Origin: SBBG01 sp033717875
Lineage (GTDB): Bacteria > Pseudomonadota > Gammaproteobacteria > Ga0077554 > Ga007554
Direction of reading: 5' to 3'
NCBI GenBank assembly: GCA_033717875.1
Contig: JADDKJ010000022.1
Span: 1-53,651, forward strand
Length of the DNA: 53,651 bases
Below are positions 14,788 to 23,646 of this stretch, in pieces. The position numbers and the translations under genes are program-made. A model generated the notes under the pieces. The model was not told the origin of the DNA and searched no databases. It saw nothing but the letters and a program-made list of their open reading frames with translations. The stretch's first letter is position 1. Each line of letters begins with the position of its first letter.

Positions 14788-16332
14788 ATGATAAACTTGT
14801 CACTACAACCCACCGTCATCGACAATAGCAACGTGCCAGACAGCAACCCCCCACAAACCGTCGCCGCCATCGACCTCGGCTCCACCAGCTTCCATCTTAT
14901 CGTCGCCCGCATCATGAACGGTCAGATCCATGTCGTCGACCGGTTGCGCGAGATGGTGGTGCTGGCGAATGGGCTGGATAGCAAGAATCGTCTTGACGAG
15001 ATCACCCAGAAACGCGCGCTGGACTGCCTGGCGCGCTTCGGGCAGCGCTTGCGCGACATGCCGCCGGGCAGCGTGCGTGCCGTGGGCACCAACACCTTGC
15101 GCCGCGCCGGTGATGCGGCCGATTTTCTGGCGCGCGCGCAGGCGGCGCTCGGCCATCCGATCGAGGTCATCGCCGGGCGCGAGGAAGCGCGGCTGATTTA
15201 TCTGGGCGTGGCCCACAGCCTGCCGCCTCAGGAAGGACGGCGGCTGGTGGTGGATATCGGCGGCGGCAGCACCGAGCTGATCATCGGCGAAGGTTTTGCG
15301 CCGATCAACATGGAGAGCCTGCACATGGGCTGCGTGGGCATGAGCCGCGGCTATTTCTCCGACGGCATCATACGAGCCCGCGACATGCGCCGCGCCGAAA
15401 TCATCGCCGAACTCGAACTCCAACCCATCCAGCAACAATTCCGGCACATCGGCTGGCAGAGCGCGGTCGGCGCTTCGGGCACGATCCGCGCCGTGGACAG
15501 GATCGTGCGCGATAAAGGATGGAGTAACGACGGCATCACACGGCCGGCGTTACGCAAGTTGCGCGATGTGCTGATCGACACCGGCCATGTGCAGCGTTTG
15601 CGTCTGGATGGCATCAGCAGCGAGCGCGCGGCGGTGCTCCCCGGCGGCGTGGCGATCCTGAACGCTCTGATGGAGACGCTGGACATCAAATCGATCCGCG
15701 TCGCCGATGGCGCGCTGCGCGAGGGGCTGCTCCACGACTTGCAGGGCAGAATCCAGCACGAAGACGTGCGCGAAACGAGCATCCAGACCATGATGGCGCG
15801 CTATCAGGTGGATGCCGCGCAGGCGGCTCGCATCGAAGGCACGGCACTGGCCTGCCTGTCGCAAGTGGCGCGTGATTGGGGCCTGAACGGCGAGGAACAC
15901 CAGTACTTGCTAAGCTGGGCCGCACGCCTCCATGAAATCGGACTGGCGATCGCCCACAACCAGTATCACAAGCATGGCGCCTATGTGGTGGAAAACTCCG
16001 ACTTGCCCGGCTTCTCGCGTCAAGAGCAAATGCGCCTGGCCGGCCTGATTCGCGGCCACCGCCGCAAATTCCCCATGCAGGTCTTCATGCAACTGCCGGC
16101 GTCACAGATCGACCAGGAATGGCGCCTGTGCCTGCTGCTGCGCCTGGCCGTGCTGCTGCACCGCAGCCGCACCGGCGACGCGCTGCCCGAGCTGCGTCTC
16201 ACAGCAGGCAAGAAATCGCTGCGCATCCAGTTTCCCGGCCAGTGGCTCGATCAGCATCCCCTCACCGAGGCCGAACTGGCCCGCGAAGCCGAATATCTGG
16301 CGGAGGTCAACATCAAACTCGAATTTTCCTGA
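14788..16332 (+). CDS. ppx: Exopolyphosphatase / pppGpp phosphohydrolase family (Ppx/GppA)
   Basis: A 514-residue member of the actin-like phosphatase superfamily. The N-terminal domain has A-I-D-L-G-S-T-S-F-H (phosphate 1 loop), A-G-R-E-E-A-R-L-I with the catalytic Glu, and V-V-D-I-G-G-G-S-T-E (phosphate 2 loop). The C-terminal half is an HD-like helical domain (L-H-E-I-G near 375, and H-G-A-Y). It would remove terminal phosphates from polyphosphate or hydrolyse pppGpp; the sequence alone does not separate the two. Context with CHAD favours polyphosphate. Confidence 0.92.
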   Translation: MINLSLQPTVIDNSNVPDSNPPQTVAAIDLGSTSFHLIVARIMNGQIHVVDRLREMVVLANGLDSKNRLDEITQKRALDCLARFGQRLRDMPPGSVRAVGTNTLRRAGDAADFLARAQAALGHPIEVIAGREEARLIYLGVAHSLPPQEGRRLVVDIGGGSTELIIGEGFAPINMESLHMGCVGMSRGYFSDGIIRARDMRRAEIIAELELQPIQQQFRHIGWQSAVGASGTIRAVDRIVRDKGWSNDGITRPALRKLRDVLIDTGHVQRLRLDGISSERAAVLPGGVAILNALMETLDIKSIRVADGALREGLLHDLQGRIQHEDVRETSIQTMMARYQVDAAQAARIEGTALACLSQVARDWGLNGEEHQYLLSWAARLHEIGLAIAHNQYHKHGAYVVENSDLPGFSRQEQMRLAGLIRGHRRKFPMQVFMQLPASQIDQEWRLCLLLRLAVLLHRSRTGDALPELRLTAGKKSLRIQFPGQWLDQHPLTEAELAREAEYLAEVNIKLEFS

Positions 16333-16337
16333 TCCGG

Positions 16338-17660
16338 ATGACACGCCGCGAACCCACCCTGAGCTCCATCGACGACGGCATCTCCGACACCGCTCCGGCG
16401 CACGAACAACGCCTGCACATGCTGCGCTATCTCGCCCCCTACAGCGCGCTACTGCTGGTGGTGGGCGATGCCGGCAGCGGCAAGACGGCATTGCTCGACG
16501 AATTTGTCGCCCACGCCCATCCCACCTGGCAGGCATGCCGGATCGGCGCGAACGCCATGATGGATACCGACGCATTGCTCTCCGCCATTTGCAGCGGTTT
16601 TGGCGTGCCCGCCGGCAAATTTCGCGGCCATGAGGCACAACTGCGAGCGCTGACCAAGCGCCTGTTGGACATGCAGACCGGCGGGCAACGCCCGATGCTG
16701 GCGATCGACGACGCCGATCAACTGCCCGAAACCGCGCTGACGCTGTTGGCGGACCTGATCGAGGCGACGAAGAATGACGGCGGCGCGCTCGGCATTGTCC
16801 TGTTCTGCCAGCCCCAACTGGAAACTATGCTCGCCACGCCCACCCTCATCCCGCTACGCCAGCATCTGGCGCACACGTTTTATCTTCCTGGAGCACCCGG
16901 AACCAACGCCGCGTCCGGCAAGACTTCGGACATCGGAAAGAAAACGCTATGGCTGGCGGCCGCCACCATCGTAGTGGCGCTGGCGGTGTTGCTGGCACAG
17001 CGGACGATCAATACATCACTGGACGGTAGAGGGAACGCATCCGCCACCGCGCAGAACAGCGGCGTGCCCCTGGCGATCCCGCCGGAACACCCCGAGCTTT
17101 CCGAAAAACAGAAAGAAGCCGCATTGGCGCAGTTGGCCGATGTATCGGTGCAGGCCAAGGAGGCAGGGCTTGGGTCGAACAATGTTCCAGCGCAAACCGC
17201 ATCCGCGCTTGCCGTTACGGACGCCCCCTCGCCCAGCGAGGATGCTCCCGCGCCGCTATCCGCGACCGCGCCCGCCACCAGGATGGATCAGCCGTCATCC
17301 CCAACAGGGGAACCGGCACCGCAACCGAAAGAAAAAAACACGGCGACATCAAGCGCAGCGCTCAAGGATGCTTCCTGGCTGCTGGCGCAAAACTCGGACC
17401 ACTACACCTTACAGCTCATGGCCATGAAGAACGAGGCGACGGTACGGGACTTCGCCGTAAGCCATAAACTCCCCGCCGAAACCGCCTATTTCCAAATCAA
17501 CCGCAGCGGCGGAATGCTCCATGTGCTGATCACCGGCATCTACTCCAGCCGCCCCCAGGCCGAACAAGCCGCCAAAGACATCCCTGCATTGGCGGGAATC
17601 ACCCCCTGGCTGCGCAAGGTGGGTGACGTGCAGAAAGATATTCAGAAAGCCAATCAATAG
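16338..17660 (+). CDS. AAA ATPase with C-terminal SPOR domain (DamX/ExeA-like)
   Basis: A 440-residue inner-membrane protein. A cytoplasmic ATPase domain (about 20-190) has Walker A G-D-A-G-S-G-K-T and Walker B M-L-A-I-D-D-A-D. One membrane helix lies at about 201-220. A long Ala/Pro/Ser-rich periplasmic linker leads to a SPOR domain (about 353-430, starting H-Y-T-L-Q-L-M-A), which binds denuded glycan strands at the septum. It resembles DamX-type division proteins with an intact ATPase. The start at 16338 lies 6 bases after ppx, so it is probably in the same operon. Relation to polyphosphate is unclear. Confidence 0.85.
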   Translation: MTRREPTLSSIDDGISDTAPAHEQRLHMLRYLAPYSALLLVVGDAGSGKTALLDEFVAHAHPTWQACRIGANAMMDTDALLSAICSGFGVPAGKFRGHEAQLRALTKRLLDMQTGGQRPMLAIDDADQLPETALTLLADLIEATKNDGGALGIVLFCQPQLETMLATPTLIPLRQHLAHTFYLPGAPGTNAASGKTSDIGKKTLWLAAATIVVALAVLLAQRTINTSLDGRGNASATAQNSGVPLAIPPEHPELSEKQKEAALAQLADVSVQAKEAGLGSNNVPAQTASALAVTDAPSPSEDAPAPLSATAPATRMDQPSSPTGEPAPQPKEKNTATSSAALKDASWLLAQNSDHYTLQLMAMKNEATVRDFAVSHKLPAETAYFQINRSGGMLHVLITGIYSSRPQAEQAAKDIPALAGITPWLRKVGDVQKDIQKANQ

Positions 17661-17672
17661 TGTTTTTGGTTT

Positions 17673-17722
17673 GTAGGGTGCGTCTCACGCACCACACGGA
17701 TGGTGCGTGAGACGCACCCTAC
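17673..17722. repeat. Dispersed palindromic repeat, perfect two-arm copy
   Basis: The arms 17673-17693 and 17702-17722 are perfect 21-bp inverted repeats around an 8-base loop. Each arm is itself a hairpin (GGTGCGT/ACGCACC). It lies between two convergent genes and could end transcription from both sides. Confidence 0.85.
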
Positions 17723-17773
17723 CCTCGGAGAAAAGCCGGAAAAACAGATGAATGAGCCGGGTTAATAATCGCT

Positions 17774-18778
17774 TCAGCTCAATACAAGGGCAAGATAAGT
17801 CACATACAACCCGCCATTCACCAGCACATGCCAGACCCGAAGCTGGCCGCGCGCGCTCATCATGCGCAGCCAGAGGGCGCCGCAGAAGGCGATGATGATG
17901 CCGGCCAGCACTTCCGGGCGCGGCGCCCAAGGCGTGAGCATGATGCCGATGGCGGGCAGCAGCGTGCCCTGGAAAACCATGGCGCCCGTGATGTTGCCGA
18001 AGGCCATGGTGTCCTTGTGGCGGCGCACCCAGAGGATGCTGTTGAACTTCTCCGGCAGCTCGGTGGCGATGGGCACGATCATCAGCGACAGCATCAGCGC
18101 GGAGATGCCGAGGATGCCCGAAGCCTCTTCGACGCCGTGGATGAAGCCCTTGGCGCCCGCCACCAGCAGCCCAAGGCCGATGCCGAGTTGCAGCATGATG
18201 GTGATCATGTTGGTGGGGAGGCCGATGCGGTTGAGCATCATCGGCGAGTGGGCCTCGGTAGCATGGCCGTCCTGCACCAGCTTCTCGGAAGCGCGCAGGG
18301 TCATCAGGATGTAGACGAAGTAGGTCAGCACCAGCGCGAAGCCGATCGCGCCGCGCACATAGGGCAGGTCATGCGGGACATACATCGCCACCGCCGCCAG
18401 CACGAAGGCGAAGAGAAAGAAATCCAGATCGCGCCGGAAGCCGGTTCTTTCGGGCGTGAAATGCCCGCCCCAGCCGCGCTTGCGAAAAGTGAAGAACGCC
18501 AGCAGCGACACGGACAAGGTCGCCAGCATCAGCGGCGCGCCAAGAATCGCGCCGACACCGATCTCTTCGTTCAGGTGCTGGTTTTCCGTGCCGGCGAAAA
18601 TCGCCAGCAGCGGCACCATGGTCTCCGGCAACGCGGTGCCGACCGCGGCGAACAGCGAGCCGGTGACCCCCTCGGATATTTTCAGTTTCTCGCCCAGATG
18701 CTCCAGGGCATTGGTGAATACCTCCGCCGCCACCAGAATCAGGACGAGCATCAAGGCCATGGTTACGAATACAGTCAT
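17774..18778 (-). CDS. Sodium/calcium exchanger family membrane protein
   Basis: A 334-residue inner-membrane antiporter with about ten hydrophobic helices and two alpha-repeats in inverted topology: A-A-V-G-T-A-L-P-E-T near residue 45, and M-I-V-P-I-A-T-E-L-P-E-K with G-N-I-T-G-A-M in the second half. The acidic Glu of each repeat, needed for cation binding, is present. It would exchange a divalent cation for Na+ or H+; the ion cannot be fixed. The start at 18778 is chosen because AAGGAAC precedes it; a longer reading would translate part of a dispersed repeat. Confidence 0.87.
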   Translation of the reverse strand: MTVFVTMALMLVLILVAAEVFTNALEHLGEKLKISEGVTGSLFAAVGTALPETMVPLLAIFAGTENQHLNEEIGVGAILGAPLMLATLSVSLLAFFTFRKRGWGGHFTPERTGFRRDLDFFLFAFVLAAVAMYVPHDLPYVRGAIGFALVLTYFVYILMTLRASEKLVQDGHATEAHSPMMLNRIGLPTNMITIMLQLGIGLGLLVAGAKGFIHGVEEASGILGISALMLSLMIVPIATELPEKFNSILWVRRHKDTMAFGNITGAMVFQGTLLPAIGIMLTPWAPRPEVLAGIIIAFCGALWLRMMSARGQLRVWHVLVNGGLYVTYLALVLS

Positions 18779-18812
18779 TAAAAGTTTGTTCCTTATGATT
18801 GCGAATACGGAT

Positions 18813-18875
18813 GTAGGGTGCGCCATGCGCACCTGGCCCATCGAAGAATGAATTGGTGCGCACGGCGCACCCTAC
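18813..18875. repeat. Dispersed palindromic repeat, variant two-arm copy
   Basis: Arms 18813-18833 (core CGCCATGCGC) and 18855-18875 (core GCGCACGGC) are separated by 21 bases. Both arms carry the variant core rather than GTGAGAC. It ends 5 bases before the ettA stop codon. Confidence 0.78.
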
Positions 18876-18880
18876 ATCCG

Positions 18881-20548
18881 CTATCCCGTCAGCTTCTTGT
18901 ATTTGATACGATGCGGCTGGTCGGCGGCGGTACCGAGGCGGCGATGCCGGTCGGCCTCGTAGTCGGCGTAGTTGCCCTCGAACCACATCACCTGGCTGTC
19001 GCCCTCGAAAGCGAGCATGTGCGTGGCGATGCGATCGAGAAACCAGCGATCGTGCGAGATCACCACGGCGCAGCCGGAGAACTCCAGCAGCGCGTCTTCC
19101 AGTGCGCGCAGGGTTTCCACGTCGAGGTCGTTGGTCGGCTCGTCGAGCAGCAGCACGTTGCCGCCGCTCTTGAGCAGCTTGGCGAGATGGATACGGTTGC
19201 GCTCGCCGCCGGACAGATCGCGGATCAACTTCTGCTGGTCGGTGCCCTTGAAGTTGAAGCGCCCCAGGTAGGCGCGCGAGGGTACCTCGAACTTGCCGAC
19301 GGTGATCACGTCCAGGCCGCCGGAAACCTCTTCCCACACGCTCTTGTTGCCATCGAGCGCGTCGCGCGACTGATCGACATAGGCGAGCTGCACCGTGTCG
19401 CCGATGCGCAGCTCCCCGGCATCGGGTTTTTCCTGGCCGGTGATCATGCGGAACAGCGTGGTCTTGCCCGCGCCGTTGGGGCCGATGATGCCGACGATAC
19501 CGCCGCGCGGCAGGTTGAAATCGAGATTATCGACCAACAGGCGGTCGCCGAAACTCTTGGTGAGCCCCTTGGCCTCGACCACCAGATCGCCCAGGCGCGG
19601 CCCCGGCGGGATGTACAGCTCCTTGGTCTCGTTACGCTTCTGGTATTCCTGCGAGGCCATCTCCTCGTAACGCGCCAGACGCGCCTTGCTCTTGGCGTGA
19701 CGCCCCTTGGCGTTGCTGCGCACCCACTCCAGCTCTTCCTTCATGGCGCGCTGCCGGGCGCTCTCCTGTTTTTCCTCGACCTCCAGGCGTTGCTCCTTCT
19801 GCTCCAGCCAGGAGGAGTAATTGCCCTCCCAGGGAATGCCGTGGCCGCGATCCAGTTCCAGAATCCAGCCGGCGACGTTATCGAGGAAGTAGCGGTCGTG
19901 GGTGATCGCCACCACCGTGCCCGGATAATCCTGTAAGAAGCGTTCCAGCCAGGCCACCGATTCGGCATCGAGGTGGTTGGTGGGTTCGTCGAGCAACAGC
20001 ATGTCCGGCGAGGACAACAGCAGCTTGCACAGCGCGACGCGGCGGCGCTCGCCACCGGACAGCCTGGTCACATCGGCATCCCACGGCGGCAGGCGCAGCG
20101 CGTCGGCAGCCACTTCGAGCGTGCGGTCCAGATTGTGGCCGTCGGCGACCTGAATGAGCGCTTCGAGCTCGGCCTGCTCTTTGGCCAGGGCATCGAAATC
20201 GGCCTCCGGGTCGGCATAGGCGGCATACACCGCGTCGAGGCGGCTGAGCGCATCCTTGACCGGCCGCATCGCCTCTTCCACGTTGCCGCGCACGTCCTTG
20301 GCGGGATCGAGCTGCGGCTCCTGCGGCAGATAGCCGATGCGGATCCCCGGCTGCGGCCGCGCCTCGCCGAGATGTTCCTTGTCCACGCCCGCCATGATGC
20401 GCAGCAGGGTGGATTTGCCCGAGCCGTTCAAACCGAGCACGCCGATCTTGGCGCCGGGGAAGAACGACAGCGATATATCCTTGAGAATTTCGCGCTTCGG
20501 TGGCACAACCTTGCCGACGCGATTCATGGTGTAGATGTATTGGGACAT
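18881..20548 (-). CDS. ettA: Energy-dependent translational throttle protein EttA (ABC-F)
   Basis: A 555-residue soluble ABC-F protein with two ATPase domains. Domain one has G-L-N-G-S-G-K-S-T and L-S-G-G-E-R-R-R-V-A-L; domain two has G-P-N-G-A-G-K-T-T and L-S-G-G-E-R-N-R-I-H-L-A-K. Between them is the charged P-site tRNA interaction motif region (about 245-310). There are no membrane segments. Size and the N-terminal M-S-Q-Y-I-Y-T-M fit EttA, which binds the ribosomal E site and gates the first peptide bond according to ADP/ATP ratio. Confidence 0.95.
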   Translation of the reverse strand: MSQYIYTMNRVGKVVPPKREILKDISLSFFPGAKIGVLGLNGSGKSTLLRIMAGVDKEHLGEARPQPGIRIGYLPQEPQLDPAKDVRGNVEEAMRPVKDALSRLDAVYAAYADPEADFDALAKEQAELEALIQVADGHNLDRTLEVAADALRLPPWDADVTRLSGGERRRVALCKLLLSSPDMLLLDEPTNHLDAESVAWLERFLQDYPGTVVAITHDRYFLDNVAGWILELDRGHGIPWEGNYSSWLEQKEQRLEVEEKQESARQRAMKEELEWVRSNAKGRHAKSKARLARYEEMASQEYQKRNETKELYIPPGPRLGDLVVEAKGLTKSFGDRLLVDNLDFNLPRGGIVGIIGPNGAGKTTLFRMITGQEKPDAGELRIGDTVQLAYVDQSRDALDGNKSVWEEVSGGLDVITVGKFEVPSRAYLGRFNFKGTDQQKLIRDLSGGERNRIHLAKLLKSGGNVLLLDEPTNDLDVETLRALEDALLEFSGCAVVISHDRWFLDRIATHMLAFEGDSQVMWFEGNYADYEADRHRRLGTAADQPHRIKYKKLTG

Positions 20549-20691
20549 GGGCTTCCGTGTTCGATGCTTGATGCGGTCAGTCGCGCGCGGGCGCGCATAT
20601 AAACATCTAATTATATCTCAGGCGGAGACATCGGGCCATTTAACCTTTGCCATTTTTCCTCCCCACGCCGGACCGCCTCGACAATACCCCA

Positions 20692-20706
20692 GGAATTATT
20701 TCCCAA
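20692..20706. promoter_or_regulatory. Operator-like motif, distal copy
   Basis: GGAATTATTTCCCAA differs at only two positions from the motif before the DUF6502 gene (27942-27956) and matches the consensus GGAWTWWWTTCCCAA. It lies 20 bases upstream of the -35 box. Confidence 0.5.
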
Positions 20707-20725
20707 ATATTTTTTCGCGAAGGGG

Positions 20726-20754
20726 TTGACGTCGCCTATTTTTGGGATTAAATT
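20726..20754 (+). promoter_or_regulatory. Strong sigma-70 promoter of the DUF1611-ABC-hydrolase cluster
   Basis: TTGACG (20726-20731) and TAAATT (20749-20754) are separated by the ideal 17 bases. The start site should be near 20761, giving a leader of about 120 nt. Confidence 0.75.
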
Positions 20755-20760
20755 CCCAAA
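20741..20760. promoter_or_regulatory. Palindromic operator over the -10 box
   Basis: TTTGGGATTAAATTCCCAAA is a 20-bp palindrome with 7-bp perfect arms. It covers the -10 hexamer and predicted start site, the typical position for a repressor. The same half-site appears at 20692 and 27942. Confidence 0.65.
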
Positions 20761-20815
20761 CAACAGAGGGAGGGAATGACAAAGCGCTCTTTCATAAAAC
20801 GGTAACGCTAACCTC

Positions 20816-20839
20816 TGAAAATTTGAAAATTTGAAAATT
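20816..20839 (+). repeat. Three tandem 8-bp repeats in the leader
   Basis: TGAAAATT is repeated three times without mismatch. It lies in the predicted untranslated leader of the DUF1611-like gene. Such short tandem units can vary in copy number. Confidence 0.7.
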
Positions 20840-20881
20840 GCTGTCCATGGAACGTCCATAACCCACGTAAAGGAGATCACG

Positions 20882-21940
20882 ATGAACATCTTACCCATCA
20901 GCCAGTCCCGTCTTTTGAGCGCCAAAATTTCCTACACTCCGCGCAACGTGAAGCTCGGGGCGGCGGTAAATCTGTTGACCGGCACCGGCGTCACCCCGCA
21001 CGCGGGCGACCTGGTGCTGGCGCGTGTGGAAAAAATCGGTCAGCATGCCGGACTGGAATTGACCAATGGCCGTCGCGCCGCGCTGTTCGCCGGAGATGAG
21101 ATCGTGGTGTGCTATGGCAATCGCTATGCGCCCGATCAATTCGAAGCTGAAGTGCCGGGCGATCTGGCGGAGTGTCATCTGGTGGCGGCGGGCGGCATCG
21201 CGGCGCAGGCCTTGTCCTGGCACGCCAGCATGAAATCACCAACCGTCATCGCCCCTATCGGTCTGCTGGCGAACGACCAAGGTCATCGCATCAACCTGTC
21301 TTGCGCGGCGCTGGAGAAATCGAGCCATCCGCAGTCCTTGCCTTACACACTGGCCGTGGTCGGTACGGCGATGAATGCCGGCAAGACCACGACGGCGGCG
21401 AATCTGATACGTGGGCTGAGCAATGCCGGGCTGCGGGTGGGGGCGGCCAAGGTGACGGGCACCGGATCGGGCAAGGACATCTGGTTCATGGGCGATGCCG
21501 GGGCGCGTCTTGCGCTCGATTTCACTGACGCCGGCTTCCCTTCCACCTTCCGCTCGTCACCCGCCGAGGTGGCGGGCATTCTTGACACCTTGACCCGCCA
21601 CCTGGCGAAAACCGGGATAGATGTGATCGTGCTGGAGGTGGCGGATGGCCTTTATCAGGCCGAGACGGCGGCGCTGCTGGATTCTCCGGTGTTCGGCAAA
21701 ACCGTGGATGGTGTGATCTTCGCGGCGGGCGACGCGATGGGCGCCGCGGCCGGGGTGACGTGGCTGCGCGCCAAGGGCCTACCGGTGCATGCCGTGAGCG
21801 GCTTGCTGACGGCCTCGCCGCTGGCGATCACCGAGGCCGCCAGCGCGACGGGCCTGCCGGTGTATGACAAGCGCATGCTGCGCGATGCCGCAATCGCGAG
21901 CGATCTTGGCGTGTGTGTCAGAATCGCAGCATCCGCCTGA
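20882..21940 (+). CDS. P-loop protein, DUF1611-like C-terminal domain
   Basis: A 352-residue cytoplasmic protein. The N-terminal part (about 1-120) is a beta-rich domain that I do not recognise. From about 155 a P-loop domain has G161-T-A-M-N-A-G-K-T169, then A-K-V-T-G-T-G-S-G-K-D and V-I-V-L-E-V-A-D-G, as in the DUF1611 family. That family includes DgcN-type enzymes of D-glutamate breakdown, but no dgcA partner is present, so function is open. AAGGAG precedes the ATG. It is the first gene of a cluster, and its TGA overlaps the ATG of the ABC transporter. Confidence 0.75.
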   Translation: MNILPISQSRLLSAKISYTPRNVKLGAAVNLLTGTGVTPHAGDLVLARVEKIGQHAGLELTNGRRAALFAGDEIVVCYGNRYAPDQFEAEVPGDLAECHLVAAGGIAAQALSWHASMKSPTVIAPIGLLANDQGHRINLSCAALEKSSHPQSLPYTLAVVGTAMNAGKTTTAANLIRGLSNAGLRVGAAKVTGTGSGKDIWFMGDAGARLALDFTDAGFPSTFRSSPAEVAGILDTLTRHLAKTGIDVIVLEVADGLYQAETAALLDSPVFGKTVDGVIFAAGDAMGAAAGVTWLRAKGLPVHAVSGLLTASPLAITEAASATGLPVYDKRMLRDAAIASDLGVCVRIAASA

Positions 21941-23646
21941 TGAACATCCCGCGCACATTCGAAGGGCGCCGCCGCACCCTGTTCGCCCGCCTGGTCGGCA
22001 ATGGACTGGCCCAGGCGGGCGCGGCGGTCGGCACGGCGTGGCTGGTCAAATGGGTGTTCGACCACATGCTCACGCCGGAACACCCCACACCCGCCACCAT
22101 GGTAATCTGGGCGGCGGTTGGGTTCGCCGCGGCGGCGGGCGTCATCGCCTGGCTGCGTATGATGGAACGCGTCGACGCCGAACGCTTGGGGCAGGATTAT
22201 GCCGCGGATGTCCGCATGGTGCTGTACGACCGCCTCGGCTCGCTGGCGCCCCGCGCGTTGCAGAAGCGCAGCCACGGCGGTGTGGCGCTGCGCTTCGTGG
22301 GAGACATGACGGCGCTGCGCCGCTGGGTGAGCCTGGGATTGGCGCGCCTTTCCGTGGCGGGCATGATGACGGTGGCGGCCTTGGCGGCGCTGGCGCTGAT
22401 CCATTGGCCGCTGGCGCTGGTCATCGGCGTGGTGCTTGGCACCGGCGCCACAGTCGCGCTCAGTCTGGGCGAGCGCCTGCGCATGGCGGCCCGCGAATCG
22501 CGGCGGCGCCTTTCCCATTTGGCCACGAACGTCAACGAGAAGGTGGCGACCATGGCGGTCGTGCAGATGTTCGGCCAGTCCGACCGGGAGCGCGAGCGCA
22601 TGGTGCGCCAGGGACGGCGTCTTCAGGATGCGATGGTGGACAAGGCGCGCGTGGCCGGCCAGATCCTGGCCGTCACCGAAGCCACGGCGGCGCTCGCGTC
22701 GGCGGCGGCGCTGCTGCTGGGGGTGTTCGAGGTGGCGGCGGGACGGGCCAGCATCGGCACGGTGGTGGCGGCCATGACCATCGTCGGGATATTGATGCCG
22801 CCGCTGCGCGATCTGGGACGCGTCCAGGAATATTGGCACGGGGCGCGGGTGTCGCGGGAAAAATTGCAGGAATTCCTTGACGCGCCCTCGCTGGTGGCGG
22901 AGGCCCCGGACGCGCCGGACCTTCGCCTGGGCGCAGGCCGCCTGGCATTCGATGCCGTGAGCGTGGCGGGAGCATTGGAGCGGATCGCCGCGACGGTGGA
23001 ACCGAATACCGTGGTGACCGTGGTCGGCCCCAATGGCGCGGGCAAGTCGACCCTGCTGTCCCTGGCGGCGCGTCTGATCGACCCCGAGCAGGGCACGGTA
23101 CGCCTCGATGGCCAGGATCTGGCCAAACACAGCCTGGCCTCGGTGCGCCGCGCGGTGGGCATGACGGGGACTGATCTGCCCCTGCTGCGCGGCACGGTGG
23201 AGAAGAACCTGCTTTACCGTTGGCCGGATGCGCCGGCCCAGGAAATCGCCCGGGTGTGGGCCTTGTGCGGCATCGACGAAGTGCTTGCGGATTTGCCGGA
23301 AGGCGCGAAAACCCGCGTTGCGGAAGGCGGCGTGGGGCTGTCGGCGGGGCAGCGTCAGCGCATCGCCCTGGCCCGCGCGCTGCTCGGCAATCCCCCCCTG
23401 TTGCTGCTCGATGAAATCGACGCCAATCTCGACCCCAAAGCCAGCGCGGTGGTGGACCGGGTGCTGGCCGGGTATCGCGGCACGGTCCTGCGCGTCAGCC
23501 ATCGGCTGGATCATGTGCGGAACGCCGATATCGTCTGGTACCTGGAAGGTGGATCCCTGCTGGAGGCGGGGCCTCCCGCGAAAGTATTGTCGGGTGACGG
23601 GCCAACCGCCCGATTCTTTCGCACCCATCTGGCAACCGCCTGTTGA
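21940..23646 (+). CDS. ABC transporter, fused permease and ATPase (exporter type)
   Basis: A 568-residue half-transporter. A six-helix membrane domain (about 15-300) precedes an ATPase domain with Walker A G-P-N-G-A-G-K-S-T, signature L-S-A-G-Q-R-Q-R-I-A, Walker B L-L-L-L-D-E-I-D and switch His in R-V-S-H-R. It would dimerise and export a small molecule, lipid or peptide. The signature Gly-Gly is replaced by Ala-Gly (L-S-A-G-Q), and the D-loop reads A-N-L-D. It is coupled to the preceding P-loop gene by ATGA and to the following hydrolase gene by overlap, so all three are one translational unit. Substrate unknown. Confidence 0.88.
   Translation: MNIPRTFEGRRRTLFARLVGNGLAQAGAAVGTAWLVKWVFDHMLTPEHPTPATMVIWAAVGFAAAAGVIAWLRMMERVDAERLGQDYAADVRMVLYDRLGSLAPRALQKRSHGGVALRFVGDMTALRRWVSLGLARLSVAGMMTVAALAALALIHWPLALVIGVVLGTGATVALSLGERLRMAARESRRRLSHLATNVNEKVATMAVVQMFGQSDRERERMVRQGRRLQDAMVDKARVAGQILAVTEATAALASAAALLLGVFEVAAGRASIGTVVAAMTIVGILMPPLRDLGRVQEYWHGARVSREKLQEFLDAPSLVAEAPDAPDLRLGAGRLAFDAVSVAGALERIAATVEPNTVVTVVGPNGAGKSTLLSLAARLIDPEQGTVRLDGQDLAKHSLASVRRAVGMTGTDLPLLRGTVEKNLLYRWPDAPAQEIARVWALCGIDEVLADLPEGAKTRVAEGGVGLSAGQRQRIALARALLGNPPLLLLDEIDANLDPKASAVVDRVLAGYRGTVLRVSHRLDHVRNADIVWYLEGGSLLEAGPPAKVLSGDGPTARFFRTHLATAC

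Larger units (their letters stand above)
20549..20881. other. Regulatory intergenic region between ettA and the DUF1611-like gene
   Basis: This 333-bp divergent region holds a strong rightward sigma-70 promoter, two copies of a shared operator-like motif, and three 8-bp tandem repeats in the leader. A leftward reading frame of about 100 codons exists here, but it has no recognised homology and crosses these elements, so it is not called. Confidence 0.6.

Noticed and set aside
17828..18781. 317-codon plus-strand open frame opposite the exchanger gene
   Set aside because: It is extremely rich in His, Gln, Arg and Ala, the mirror of hydrophobic codons on the true strand.
20816..20839. Tandem repeats considered as a CRISPR remnant
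   Set aside because: The units are 8 bp with no spacers, and no cas genes are nearby.
20611..20925. Leftward 104-codon frame in the ettA-DUF1611 spacer
   Set aside because: It crosses the sigma-70 promoter, operator and tandem repeats, overlaps the start of the next gene and has no recognised homology. A decayed gene cannot be fully excluded.
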